From contig NZ_SOAW01000002.1 of the NCBI RefSeq assembly GCF_004364645.1, positions 62,001 through 126,000 on the forward strand: a stretch of 64,000 nt of DNA, given 5' to 3'. The position numbers and the translations under genes are program-made. The DNA comes from Naumannella halotolerans (lineage in GTDB: Bacteria > Actinomycetota > Actinomycetes > Propionibacteriales > Propionibacteriaceae). The notes under the pieces are model-generated. The model saw only the letters and a list, made by a program, of their open reading frames with translations. It had not been told where the DNA came from and did not search any database. This document shows, piece by piece, positions 17,443 to 27,736 of this stretch. Every line of letters starts with the position of its first letter. Within the stretch, counting starts at the first letter, position 1.

Positions 17443-18693
17443 TCAGGCGGTCGAGCCGGGTTCCATCCGCGTACCCGTGGACAGTTCGGCGCCGCGACCG
17501 ATCGTGGAATCCTTGCCGATCATGCAGATCTGGTCGTCGCTGAGTCGGGTACCGGAGGGTTCCTGCCCGACCCGCGCCTTGCGCCCGATGGTCACCCCGG
17601 TGTCGACGATCGAGGTGTGCACCTGCGCACCGGCCTCCACCAGGGTGTCACCGAACAGCACACTGTCCTGTACCAGCGCCCCGGCTTGCACGGTGACTCC
17701 CGGGCCCAGCACCGAACGCACCACCCGGCCGCGTACCACGCTGCCGAGACCGATCATCGAGTTCTCGACCGATCCGTTACCGCTGACCAGCCCGGCCGGA
17801 CCACCGGTGACCGGCGCCAGGATCGGTCGGGAGGGGTGGGAGAACACGTCGACCCGGCCGGCGAGCAGATCGCGGTGGGCCTGCAGGTACGCCTGGGGGC
17901 GGCCGACATCCTTCCAGTATCCGGTCATCGGCTCGGCCCGTACCTGTTTGCGGCGTACCAACTCGGGCAGCAGTTGATCACCGAAATCGCCCAGCTCCGT
18001 CTCGGCCGAGGCTGCCTGCTTGGCGACCAGCCGGGCGAAGGTGCGCTTCAGGACGGCCGGGTCGTAGAGGAAGACCTCGGTGGCGACGGTTCCGGTGGAG
18101 GCCTTGGAGGGTTTGTAGGCGACCGAGGTCACCCGGCCCTCCTCGCGGCCCTTCTCGACCTCCACCACCATCTTCTGCTTCGCCTCGCTGCGACCGACGT
18201 GCGAGGTGAGGACGGTGCAACCGGCGCCGGAGGCGAGATGACGGGCCATCGCACCGGCAAGATCGAAGGAGTAGATGCTGTCGGCGGAGGTGACGATCAA
18301 CAGATCGGGATCGAGGACACCGATCTGGTCGAGCAGGCTGAACAGGTCCTCGGCATTGCCGCCGGCGAAACCCTCGATCTGCGATCCCCCGCCGCCTTCC
18401 TGGGGCGACATCCGGCGGAATCCACCGTGGTTGCGATCGAGGTCCCAGGGGCGGCCACCGGCCAGGTAGTCGTCCATCGAGGAGGACTGGTACTGATCAC
18501 TCACCCAGACCTCGCTGAACCCGGCACCGGCGGCGGTCGAGAGCGGGAAGTCGATCAAGCGATGATTGCCGGCGAAGGGCAGCGCCGGTTTCGCCCGTTC
18601 CCGGGTCAGCACGTCCATCCGACTGCCCTGACCTCCTGCCTGGACGATCATCAACGGTCGCAGGCCCCAGCGCGGAGCGTCCTTCTCAGCCAT
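17443..18693 (-). CDS. GlgC-like sugar-phosphate nucleotidyltransferase
   Basis: The 416-residue protein has the ADP-glucose pyrophosphorylase layout: nucleotide-binding AGGQGSRMDVLTRERAKPAL, PFAGNHRLIDFPLSTAAGAG, the catalytic Asp region LIVTSADSIYSFD, a GYWKDVGRPQAYLQAH segment, and a C-terminal left-handed beta-helix of hexapeptide repeats. The first motif reads GGQGSRMDVLT rather than the canonical GGxGxRLxPLT, so it may be a GlgC paralogue with a different role from glycogen synthesis. The ATG at 18693 is chosen; an ATG nine bases earlier is equally possible. Confidence 0.8.
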   Translation of the reverse strand: MAEKDAPRWGLRPLMIVQAGGQGSRMDVLTRERAKPALPFAGNHRLIDFPLSTAAGAGFSEVWVSDQYQSSSMDDYLAGGRPWDLDRNHGGFRRMSPQEGGGGSQIEGFAGGNAEDLFSLLDQIGVLDPDLLIVTSADSIYSFDLAGAMARHLASGAGCTVLTSHVGRSEAKQKMVVEVEKGREEGRVTSVAYKPSKASTGTVATEVFLYDPAVLKRTFARLVAKQAASAETELGDFGDQLLPELVRRKQVRAEPMTGYWKDVGRPQAYLQAHRDLLAGRVDVFSHPSRPILAPVTGGPAGLVSGNGSVENSMIGLGSVVRGRVVRSVLGPGVTVQAGALVQDSVLFGDTLVEAGAQVHTSIVDTGVTIGRKARVGQEPSGTRLSDDQICMIGKDSTIGRGAELSTGTRMEPGSTA

Positions 18694-18772
18694 GGCGCCC
18701 ATGATGCAGGAACCGGACACTGTCGGGCAGCCGGGCACACACTCCTGCCGATGCAGACCGGCAGGGCGCGCG

Positions 18773-19153
18773 TCAGTCGAGCGCTGCGCGCAGCGTGGCC
18801 TTCTCCGACGGGGAGAGCGCCGCGGCGAAACCGGCAAGCAACGCCTGCCGATCACGGGCCCGGTCGAGGATCGCCAGCAACTGCTCGGCGAGGTGATCGC
18901 TCTCCGAGCGGACCGGATGGAACTTGATCTTGCGCGGGGACAGCGTGGTCCGGGCGACCTGGCCCTTCTCCTCCAGCCGGGACAGCACCGTCATCACCGC
19001 GGAGTAGCTGGGACGGGGGGCGGACAGTTGTGCCTGGACCTCGCGGACGCTCAACTCCGCCAGGGACTGCCACAAGATGCCGAGGACCGAGGACTCCAGC
19101 GCCCCGGTGGAGCGGGTGCGTCCGGCATTGGCCGGCGGCTGCGTTGCGGTCAT
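18773..19153 (-). CDS. BlaI/MecI/CopY-family transcriptional repressor
   Basis: The 126-residue protein has the winged helix of BlaI/CopY regulators (ALESSVLGILWQSLAELSVR, then SYSAVMTVLSRLEEKGQVAR) and a short dimerisation tail. Members repress beta-lactam or copper genes. No BlaR1/M56 sensor protease gene lies beside it, which suggests direct ligand sensing, as in CopY. ATG 19153 follows an AGGGG site; a GTG six bases upstream is an alternative. A 15-bp motif CACTACA-N4-GTCG lies 15 bp upstream and recurs in the DUF5134/PepSY divergent promoter, pointing to autoregulation and a small regulon. Confidence 0.87.
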   Translation of the reverse strand: MTATQPPANAGRTRSTGALESSVLGILWQSLAELSVREVQAQLSAPRPSYSAVMTVLSRLEEKGQVARTTLSPRKIKFHPVRSESDHLAEQLLAILDRARDRQALLAGFAAALSPSEKATLRAALD

Positions 19154-19167
19154 GCTCACCCCTAAGT

Positions 19168-19182
19168 CGACTGCTTGTAGTG
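19168..19182 (-). promoter_or_regulatory. Candidate BlaI operator, copy 1
   Basis: On the minus strand the sequence is CACTACAAGCAGTCG. It matches CACTACA-N4-GTCG, also present at 20335-20349 (plus strand) and, with one change, at 20310-20324 (minus strand). It lies just before the BlaI ribosome-binding site. Confidence 0.5.
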
Positions 19183-19186
19183 TTGT

Positions 19187-19206
19187 CCTTCAAGTCGGGT
19201 TGAAGG
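19187..19206. promoter_or_regulatory. MerR-type dyad operator
   Basis: CCTTCAA and TTGAAGG form a perfect dyad with a 6-bp centre. On the minus strand a TTGACC lies directly at its edge, so the dyad would fall within a long promoter spacer, the classical arrangement of MerR-family operators. It lies 30 bp before the merR-like start. Confidence 0.5.
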
Positions 19207-19235
19207 TCAAGCAATTCCGAGCCAGGAGGCGAGCG

Positions 19236-19661
19236 GTGCGGATCGGCGAGGTCAGTGAACGTACCGGGGTGGCGACCTCGACCATCCGGTACTACGAGGA
19301 TCAGGGTTTGTTGCCCGCGCCGTCGAGGACGGCGAGTGGTTATCGCGACTACGGCGATCGTGCGGTGTCGCGGATCCGTTTCGTCCGCCAGGGGCAGGCG
19401 GCCGGGTTGCAGCTGGACGAGATCGCCGAGATCCTGGCGATCCATGACAGCGGCCGGGCGCCCTGTTGTCGGGTGACCGACCTGTTGCAGGACAGACTCA
19501 GCAAGGTCGAACAGCAGATCGCCGACCTGCAGGCCCTGCAGGCCAACATCCGCGGACTGATCGGACGGGCCGCCGACGATCCGGAGGCAGGCAATGCCGA
19601 GGCCGAGATCTGCTGGCTGATCGAGGGCACCGAGCCCGCGCCGACCTCGACGGCGCACTGA
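19236..19661 (+). CDS. MerR-family metal-responsive regulator
   Basis: The 141-residue protein begins with the MerR winged helix (RIGEVSERTGVATSTIRYYE, then DQGLLP), followed by a long dimerisation helix. Cysteines at the start of that helix (RAPCCRVTDLL) and near the C-terminus (AEICWLIEG) resemble the metal-binding cysteines of CueR/ZntR/MerR proteins. GTG 19236 has AGGAGG seven bases upstream; the earlier open frame is antisense to BlaI. It shares a divergent promoter with the BlaI-like gene, and the metal cannot be named from sequence. Confidence 0.88.
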   Translation: MRIGEVSERTGVATSTIRYYEDQGLLPAPSRTASGYRDYGDRAVSRIRFVRQGQAAGLQLDEIAEILAIHDSGRAPCCRVTDLLQDRLSKVEQQIADLQALQANIRGLIGRAADDPEAGNAEAEICWLIEGTEPAPTSTAH

Positions 19662-19688
19662 TCACCGGCCTCGGGCGTTCGACAAGTC

Positions 19689-20294
19689 TCAGGCGTTCAT
19701 CAGCCACAGCATGAGCGCCATCCCGGCGGCCATCAGGGCGTGCCCGACATTCGGCAGGCGATGGTCACGGCTGACCACCGCACGGTGGATCCACCACACC
19801 ATGGCGGCGAGGCAGGCCGCGATCACGACACCGTTCACGACCTCGGCCCAGACCGGCGTACCCATCGGCGTACCCGCGGTTTCGGCACCGCCATGACCGC
19901 CACCGTGGCCGGCATGGCCGTCCCCGCCGCCGGTGTGGCCCATCAGCAGGCCCATGGTCGCGAGCATCCAGATCATGGCGAGGTTCAGCACCCCGTGGGC
20001 CAGCCGGCTGATCCGGCCCGGGAGGTCGGTCTCACCGAATCCCGGCAGCAGGGCCAGGGCGCAGATGGCGAAGATCGCGATCTGTGCCCAGCCGACCACC
20101 GCGGGCAGCATCACCCAGGCCATCAGGATCATCGCGATGCTCATCAGGAGGTGGGTCACGTCGACCACCCCGGCGGCGGTCAGACCGCCGCGGCGCTCAC
20201 CGGGCCGATGGTTCACGGCCAGATCGAGCAGATGGATGATGCCGGTGAGGACGAACAGCACCGTGAGACTGCCGGCCCAGAGCGGTGACAACAC
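19689..20294 (-). CDS. DUF5134 membrane protein with His-rich loop
   Basis: The 201-residue protein has about five to six TM helices and matches the actinobacterial DUF5134 family. Between helices it carries a His/Gly cluster (GHTGGGDGHAGHGGGHGG, about residues 118-135) and Met-rich helices, features common in copper-handling membrane proteins. On the minus strand TTGACT and TACTAG are 16 bp apart, and the -10 ends about 10 bp before the GTG start, so the message may be leaderless. A candidate BlaI site lies between these elements. Function is unknown; metal handling is inference from residues and neighbours. Confidence 0.75.
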   Translation of the reverse strand: MLSPLWAGSLTVLFVLTGIIHLLDLAVNHRPGERRGGLTAAGVVDVTHLLMSIAMILMAWVMLPAVVGWAQIAIFAICALALLPGFGETDLPGRISRLAHGVLNLAMIWMLATMGLLMGHTGGGDGHAGHGGGHGGAETAGTPMGTPVWAEVVNGVVIAACLAAMVWWIHRAVVSRDHRLPNVGHALMAAGMALMLWLMNA

Positions 20295-20303
20295 CAGGGC
20301 AGC

Positions 20304-20349
20304 CTAGTACGACATTGTGTAGAGAAGTCAATTGCACTACATTGCGTCG
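20304..20349. promoter_or_regulatory. Divergent promoter with two candidate BlaI sites
   Basis: For the minus-strand DUF5134 gene, -35 TTGACT (20326-20331) and -10 TACTAG (20304-20309) enclose CTCTACACAATGTCG (20310-20324). For the plus-strand PepSY gene, CACTACATTGCGTCG occupies 20335-20349. Both match (CA)CTACA-N4-GTCG found at the BlaI gene's own promoter. Confidence 0.55.
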
Positions 20350-20385
20350 TGCTCGGCCCAGCCGCCCCGTCCGCGAAGGAACCCG

Positions 20386-21810
20386 ATGACCACCACCCCG
20401 ACGTTGCCGTCCGAGCTCGACGGTCGGCGTCAACCCAGGCGGACCAACTGGTTCGCCGCTTTCTGGCGGTGGCACTTCTACGGTTCGCTGATCGTGATCC
20501 CGGTGCTGTTCGTGCTCGCCGTGACCGGGATGACCTACATGTTCCGCGCCGAGGTCGATGCCTGGACCCATCCGGGTGTGCTGCGGGTGGAGGTCCCGCC
20601 CGAGGCCACCCGGGCACCGCTGGTGGAACAGGAGGCGGCGGTCCGCGCGGCCCATCCGGACGCACCGGTGCTCTCGGTCGTCGACGGCCTCGGGGACCGG
20701 TCGACGGTGTTCGTGATCGAGAACGGCGACGGTGAGAACCTGAATGTCTATGTCGATCCGTACCGCAGCGAGATCACCGGTGAGCTGACCGCCGATCAGT
20801 TGATCTCGGACTGGGCCGAGCGGATCCACGGCGACCTGCTGATCGGTGAGGACGGGATCGGGGACCGGATCGTGGAGCTGGGGGCGAGCTGGGCGATCGT
20901 GCTCACGATCACCGGGTTCATCATCTTCTTCCTCGGCCGCCGGCCTCGTCGCGGCGCGGTGCGGAAGGGGATCCGCGGCGCCCGGCTGCGCGGACTGCAC
21001 GCGATCGTCGGCCTGCCCGTCGGGATCGGCATCCTGATGCTCGTGCTGTCCGGGTTGCCCTGGACCGGTGTCTGGGGATCGGCGGCGCAATCGGTGGCCG
21101 CCGGGAACGGTCTGTCGCTGTGGGGTGAGGACCCCGGGGCCGAGTCGAGCCTGGGCGAGCGGATGGAGGACACCAGCGGTACGAGTGCCCCGGCCGGATG
21201 GGCCATCGGGAACGGACCGATGGGTACCAGCGGCGGCGCCGGTACGTCCATGATCACCGTCGATGACGCGACCGCGGTGGCCCGCTCCCTGGGAGTCCCG
21301 GAACCGTATTCGATCATGTATCCCGAGGATCAGAGCGGTGTCTTCACCGTCACCGCCAGCCAGTGGAGCGACAACGGCAACCCGGCCGAATCCGATGTCG
21401 CCCAGGAGGTGGCGATCCACATCGACCAGTACACCGGCGGAGCGGTCGGTGAGTACGGGTACGCCGACTACAGCCCGGCGGCCAAGGCCGTCTCCCAGGG
21501 GATCGCGATCCACGAGGGCCGTCGGCTGGGCGTGATCAACACGATCGGTTCCACCCTGTTCTGCCTGGCGGTGATGTTCATGTGCGTCTCCGCGCCGATC
21601 ATGTGGTGGACCCGCCGGGGTTCTGCCTCGGGCTTGGCAGCGCCCCGGGCCAAGCTGCCCCTGTGGGGGAACTGGCTGCTGGTCGCGGTGATGGCGGGGC
21701 TGGGTGTCTTCCTGCCGCTGTTCGGTCTGTCGCTGATCGTGGTGCTGGTGCTCGACCAGCTGCTGATCCGGCGGCTGCCGCGGATGCGCAGGTTCTTCGG
21801 CACCGTCTGA
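20386..21810 (+). CDS. PepSY-associated TM helix family protein
   Basis: The 474-residue membrane protein has the PepSY_TM/PiuB architecture: N-terminal helix in RWHFYGSLIVIPVLFVLAVTG with the HFYG signature, external PepSY-like domain, helix pair around WAIVLTITGFIIFFLGRR, GLHAIVGLPVGIGILMLVLSG, a second external domain and C-terminal helices. Relatives are linked to iron, siderophore or copper handling, possibly as membrane reductases. ATG 20386 has GAAGGA eight bases upstream. It is divergent from DUF5134 and both promoters share a candidate BlaI operator. Confidence 0.85.
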   Translation: MTTTPTLPSELDGRRQPRRTNWFAAFWRWHFYGSLIVIPVLFVLAVTGMTYMFRAEVDAWTHPGVLRVEVPPEATRAPLVEQEAAVRAAHPDAPVLSVVDGLGDRSTVFVIENGDGENLNVYVDPYRSEITGELTADQLISDWAERIHGDLLIGEDGIGDRIVELGASWAIVLTITGFIIFFLGRRPRRGAVRKGIRGARLRGLHAIVGLPVGIGILMLVLSGLPWTGVWGSAAQSVAAGNGLSLWGEDPGAESSLGERMEDTSGTSAPAGWAIGNGPMGTSGGAGTSMITVDDATAVARSLGVPEPYSIMYPEDQSGVFTVTASQWSDNGNPAESDVAQEVAIHIDQYTGGAVGEYGYADYSPAAKAVSQGIAIHEGRRLGVINTIGSTLFCLAVMFMCVSAPIMWWTRRGSASGLAAPRAKLPLWGNWLLVAVMAGLGVFLPLFGLSLIVVLVLDQLLIRRLPRMRRFFGTV

Positions 21811-21849
21811 TCGAGCTGGTGACGTCGGCCGGATCTTCTCCGGGCGGCC

Positions 21850-22848
21850 TCAGCCGCTGAGTTCGGTACGCATCCAGAACACGTCGTAGTCGCCCCAGCG
21901 CGACATCGTCCAATAGATCGCCGGGTCGTCGGCACCGACCGTCCAGGGATGGATGAAACCGCCGTACAACCCCGGGTACTGCGCGAAGGTCGCCACCGGC
22001 ACGCCCTCGGTCCACGGACCGGTGACCGCCGGGGCCTGTCGCAGCAGGATCTCGCCCCGGGTCTCGTCCAGGTGCATCGCCAGCCAGCCGTACCGCTCAT
22101 GCGGCATCACCGACAGCTCACCGACATTGCCGCTCAGCACCGGGCGTGCACGGCGCCGGCTCCCGACCCAACCCTGGCCGTCGAAGTAGGTGTAGGGCCC
22201 GGAGGTGATCTCGGCCGGGCGTACCCGGGAAAGGTAGGCCGGGCCGTACCGGCCGTTGGTGGTGCCGAACAGGTAGACCCAGTCCGCGTCGGCGGCGAAG
22301 CAGCCGATCTGAAAACGGTTCCGGCCGCTCGGGTTCCACCAGAGCGGCCGCCGTTTGTGCCAGGTCAGTCCGTCGTCGACCGACACCGCCAGGCCGGCAT
22401 GGCTGGTCCGCCAGCGGCCCGGCCCGAGCCAGCTCAGCACCGACATCCAGTGCACATAGTGCACCCCGTGGACGGTGATGCCGGAGTTCGGGATCACCGT
22501 GTGCTCCACCGGTTTCGGCAGGGAGCTGATCAACTGACTGGCCGAGCGTTGCCCGTTCCGGGTGACCGCGGCATCGAACTGCAGCCCGTCGGTGAAGTCG
22601 GTGTCGGTGGAGCTCAGCAGCACGTTCTTGCGCCAGTTCGCGCTGCTCGGGCCGGCGCCGGCCGGTCCCCAGCCCTGGCCGTAGGTGTCGCCGAACATGA
22701 CCAGACAGCGCGGCCGTCCGTCGGCACCGGGGCCGGCGTCCCAGATGAATCCCAGATCGGTGCCGTGGATGTCGAACCGGCCCGGGGTGTCACTGAGACT
22801 CCCCGGGCCGGTCACTCGACTGATGAGTTCGGTTGCGCCGACGATCAC
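21850..22848 (-). CDS. DUF4185 domain-containing protein
   Basis: The 332-residue protein matches the DUF4185 family, beta-propeller-like proteins related to glycoside hydrolases of the sialidase superfamily. Visible features are GTDLGFIWDAG near the N-terminus, VMFGDTYGQGW, a SVDDGLTWHKR Asp-box-like repeat and the C-terminal GFIHPWTVGADDPAIYWTMS. There is no signal peptide. A carbohydrate-active role is plausible but unproven. It starts with GTG and is followed on the same strand, upstream of its start, by the aldo/keto reductase gene 26 bp away. Confidence 0.75.
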   Translation of the reverse strand: MIVGATELISRVTGPGSLSDTPGRFDIHGTDLGFIWDAGPGADGRPRCLVMFGDTYGQGWGPAGAGPSSANWRKNVLLSSTDTDFTDGLQFDAAVTRNGQRSASQLISSLPKPVEHTVIPNSGITVHGVHYVHWMSVLSWLGPGRWRTSHAGLAVSVDDGLTWHKRRPLWWNPSGRNRFQIGCFAADADWVYLFGTTNGRYGPAYLSRVRPAEITSGPYTYFDGQGWVGSRRRARPVLSGNVGELSVMPHERYGWLAMHLDETRGEILLRQAPAVTGPWTEGVPVATFAQYPGLYGGFIHPWTVGADDPAIYWTMSRWGDYDVFWMRTELSG

Positions 22849-22874
22849 CGGCTCAGCCTAATGGCCGCTACGGC

Positions 22875-23708
22875 TCAGTACTCCTCGTACTCGGCCGGGT
22901 CCTGATCGTCGATCCGGCCGTCGGGGCGGCCCAGGCCGGTGATCCGGGCGAGCTGATCCTCGGTCAGCTTCAGGTCGACCGCAGCCAGGTTCGCCAACTG
23001 GTTCTTGGTCGATCCTGCCTTGGCCAGCGGGATCGTTCCGCGGGCGATGTGCCAGGCGAGTACGACCTGGCCCGGTTCGGCGTTCTGCTCGGCGGCGATC
23101 TCGGTGATCACCGGGTTGCTCAGCAGGTCGTTGCCGCGGCCCAGCGGGCTCCAGGCCTCGACCAGGATCCCGCGCTCGTGCAGATCGGCGATCGCCTCGG
23201 TCTGCGGGAAGTAGGGGTGGATCTCGATCTGGTTCACCGCCGGGACGACGCCGGTCTCGGCCTGCAGCCGGTCCAGGTGCTCGGGCAGGAAGTTGCTGAC
23301 ACCGATCGCCTTCAGCAGTCCGCGTTCCTTGGCCTCGATCAGGGCCTGCCAGGCCTCCACGTACTTGCCGGTCTCCGGGTTCGGCCAGTGGATCAGGTAG
23401 AGGTCGAGGTAGTCCAGACCGGTACGGAAGACGCTCTCCTCGATGGTCGCGATCGCCTCGTCATGGGCGTGATGGCGGCCCGGCAGCTTGGAGGTGACGA
23501 TGATCTCCTCGCGGTCCACACCGGAGGTACGTACCGCCTTGCCGACGGCGCCCTCGTTCTCGTAGTTGAAGGCCGAGTCGAGCAGCCGGTAACCGTTGCC
23601 GAGTGCCTTCACGACGGACTCCACCCCGGAGTCGCCGTTCAGGTTGTAGGTGCCGAAGCCGACCGTCGGAAGGGTCTCACCGGTGCCTGCGGTGAGAGTC
23701 GGGATCAT
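22875..23708 (-). CDS. Aldo/keto reductase, 2,5-diketo-D-gluconate reductase type
   Basis: The 277-residue protein is a complete AKR5-like enzyme. The catalytic tetrad is visible as Asp and Tyr in LLDSAFNYENE, Lys in VTSKLPGRHH and His in YLIHWPNP, with the NADPH-binding IPLAKAGSTKNQ segment near the end. Such cytoplasmic enzymes reduce ketones or aldehydes with NADPH; the natural substrate is unknown. ATG 23708 has GGAGGTT nine bases upstream. The frame remains open beyond this start only because it is antisense to the topoisomerase gene. Confidence 0.9.
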   Translation of the reverse strand: MIPTLTAGTGETLPTVGFGTYNLNGDSGVESVVKALGNGYRLLDSAFNYENEGAVGKAVRTSGVDREEIIVTSKLPGRHHAHDEAIATIEESVFRTGLDYLDLYLIHWPNPETGKYVEAWQALIEAKERGLLKAIGVSNFLPEHLDRLQAETGVVPAVNQIEIHPYFPQTEAIADLHERGILVEAWSPLGRGNDLLSNPVITEIAAEQNAEPGQVVLAWHIARGTIPLAKAGSTKNQLANLAAVDLKLTEDQLARITGLGRPDGRIDDQDPAEYEEY

Positions 23709-23852
23709 GGGGGAACCTCCTGGTTCTCGTCTGTGCTTGCACCCGGTACAACCCGGCGTGGGTGGGGTGTTCTTCCCCGATCGGACGTGGAATGGGTCAC
23801 GCACCGTCCGTCGCTGCCGGATTTCGTCGGTGTCGGCCGGTAATCTCGACGG

Positions 23853-25988
23853 GTGCCCAGCAAGACGCCGAAGCAGGCCGAGAAGGCCGTCCCCGCCTCC
23901 GCCACACGTACCTCCGCGTCCCGACCGGTCGACGGTGGACGCGACTACGACGCCCGCAACCTGCTGGTCCTCGAGGGTCTCGAGGCGGTCCGCAAGCGCC
24001 CGGCGATGTACATCGGTTCGACCGACACCCGCGGCCTGATGCACTGCCTGTGGGAGATCATCGACAACGCCGTCGACGAGGCACTGATCGGGTACGGCGA
24101 GAAGATCACCATCGCGCTGAACGCCGACGGCTCGCTGACCGTCGCCGACACCGCCCGCGGCATCCCGGTCGACATCGAGCCCCGGACCGGACTGTCCGGG
24201 GTGGAGGTCGTCTACACCAAACTGCATGCCGGCGGGAAGTTCGGCACCGGCTCCTACAACGCCGCCGGCGGTCTGCACGGCGTCGGCGCCTCGGTGGTGA
24301 ATGCCCTCTCGGCGCGGCTCGACGTGGAGGTCGACCGGAACTCCGCCACCTGGGGGATGTCCTTCCATCGCGGCACCCCCGGTACCTTCGACGGCCCCGG
24401 ACCGGACGCCAGGTTCACCCCCGGCGGGTCCCTGCAGAAACTGAAGCGGGCCAAGAAGGGCGTCACCGGCACCCGGGTCACCTGGTGGCCGGACCCGCTG
24501 ATCTTCGGTCCCGACATGTCGCTGGCCCCGGAGGAGTTGTCCAACCGGGCTCGGCAGACCAGCTTCCTGATCCCGGGCCTGGAGCTGCAGATCACCGACG
24601 CCCGGGGGGCCGACCCGGTCACCGAGACCCACCGGCACGATGGCGGCATCTCCGAGTTCTGCGAGTTCCTGGCCCCCGACCAGCCGGTCACCGAGGTGTT
24701 GCGACTGCAGGGCAACGACAGCTTCACCGAGACCGTACCGATGCTCGACGAGGAGACCGGGGCGATGCTGCCGACCGATGTCGATCGGGATGTGGAGATC
24801 GACATCGCCCTGCGCTGGGGCACCGGGTACGACACGGTCACCCGGTCCTTCGTGAACATCATCGCCACCCCGAAGGGCGGCACCCACGTCAACGGTTACG
24901 AGCGGGCGCTGACGAAGACGGTGAACAAGGCCCTGTCCAGCACCCGGTTGTTGAAGAACGGTGAGGAAATCACCAAGGACGATGCCCTGGAGGGGCTGAC
25001 CACCGTGGTCACCGTCCGGTTGGCCGAACCGCAGTTCGAGGGTCAGACCAAGGAGGTGCTGGGCACCCCGGCGGTCTCCCGGCTGGTGGCCAAGGTGGTC
25101 GAGTCCGAGCTGGGCGGCTTCCTGTCCTCGAACAAGGCCGCCGACAAACAGCAGTCCCGGGTGGTGCTGGAGAAGGTCGCGGCGGCCATGCGTACCCGGC
25201 TGACCGCCCGGGCGCAGAAGGAGGCTCAGCGACGCAAGACCGCCCTGGAGTCCTCCTCGCTGCCGGCGAAACTGCGGGACTGCCGCTCCAATGACGTGGA
25301 TCGGACCGAGTTGTTCATCGTCGAGGGCGATTCGGCGCTGGGTACGGCGAAGGACGCCCGCTCCTCGGAGTTCCAGGCGCTGTTCCCGATCCGCGGCAAG
25401 ATCCTGAACACTCAGCGCGCCTCGATCGGCGACATGTTGAAGAATGCCGAGTGCGCGAACCTGATCCAGGTCGTCGGCGCCGGGTCCGGACGTAGTTTCG
25501 ACCTCGACGCTGCCCGGTACGGCAAGATCATCTTCATGGCCGACGCCGATGCCGACGGGGCCCACATCCGTTGCCTGCTGGCGACTTTGTTCTTCCGCTA
25601 CATGCGGCCGCTGATCGACGCCGGCCGGGTCTACACCGCCGTCCCGCCGCTGCACCGCTTCGAGTTGAAGAACCCGAAGAAGGGGCAGGAGAAGTACCTC
25701 TACACCTACTCCGACAACGAGTACCAGCGGACCGCTGCCGAGCTCACCAAGAAGGGCATTCGGTTCGACGATCCGCAGCGGTACAAGGGCCTGGGCGAGA
25801 TGGACGCCAGCCAGCTGGCCGAGACCACGATGGATCCGCGGCACCGCTTGCTGCGGCGGATCACCGTCGACGACGGCGCCGCGGCCGAGCAGGTCTTCGA
25901 GATGCTGATGGGCAATGACGTGGTCCCCCGCAAGGAGTTCCTGGTCGACGGTGCCTACCGGCTGGACGCCGAACAGATCGACGCCTGA
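23853..25988 (+). CDS. parE: DNA topoisomerase IV subunit B (GyrB/ParE family)
   Basis: The 711-residue type IIA topoisomerase ATPase/TOPRIM subunit has RKRPAMYIGSTDTRGLMHCL, the GHKL ATP site EIIDNAVDEAL, the GGLHGVGASVVNALS lid, the TOPRIM ELFIVEGDSALG and DADADGAHIR, and the C-terminal QRYKGLGEMDASQL. It works with a GyrA/ParC-like subunit to pass DNA strands; no such partner gene is in the window. The stand-alone context and divergent N-terminus suggest the second, ParE-like copy rather than gyrB near the origin. It starts at GTG 23853 after an acidic/basic leader of about 30 residues. Confidence 0.88.
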   Translation: MPSKTPKQAEKAVPASATRTSASRPVDGGRDYDARNLLVLEGLEAVRKRPAMYIGSTDTRGLMHCLWEIIDNAVDEALIGYGEKITIALNADGSLTVADTARGIPVDIEPRTGLSGVEVVYTKLHAGGKFGTGSYNAAGGLHGVGASVVNALSARLDVEVDRNSATWGMSFHRGTPGTFDGPGPDARFTPGGSLQKLKRAKKGVTGTRVTWWPDPLIFGPDMSLAPEELSNRARQTSFLIPGLELQITDARGADPVTETHRHDGGISEFCEFLAPDQPVTEVLRLQGNDSFTETVPMLDEETGAMLPTDVDRDVEIDIALRWGTGYDTVTRSFVNIIATPKGGTHVNGYERALTKTVNKALSSTRLLKNGEEITKDDALEGLTTVVTVRLAEPQFEGQTKEVLGTPAVSRLVAKVVESELGGFLSSNKAADKQQSRVVLEKVAAAMRTRLTARAQKEAQRRKTALESSSLPAKLRDCRSNDVDRTELFIVEGDSALGTAKDARSSEFQALFPIRGKILNTQRASIGDMLKNAECANLIQVVGAGSGRSFDLDAARYGKIIFMADADADGAHIRCLLATLFFRYMRPLIDAGRVYTAVPPLHRFELKNPKKGQEKYLYTYSDNEYQRTAAELTKKGIRFDDPQRYKGLGEMDASQLAETTMDPRHRLLRRITVDDGAAAEQVFEMLMGNDVVPRKEFLVDGAYRLDAEQIDA

Positions 25989-26116
25989 GCGATCACCCCG
26001 TCGCATCGGACCTGGTTCCGGACTTCCCAGGAGGACGCCGGGGCTCCAGCGATGGGGACCTTCAGCACCGCTGAGCCACCTCGTTAGGCTGGAGGCTCGA
26101 TCCCGAGGAGAGTCCC

Positions 26117-27631
<1,515 letters not shown>

Positions 27632-27736
27632 GTCCAGCGGAACGTTCACCGCCCGCCGGACCCGGCCGGTTGCTGTCGCCCGTTTACCCCGGCCCTGCCC
27701 GCACCGGCCCGATTGCCGCCACCTGCGGCCCGGTGA

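Noticed and set aside
22875-26006. A 1043-residue minus-strand frame reaching across the topoisomerase gene
   Set aside because: Only the last 277 residues are a protein (aldo/keto reductase) with its own ATG and ribosome-binding site; the rest is antisense to parE.
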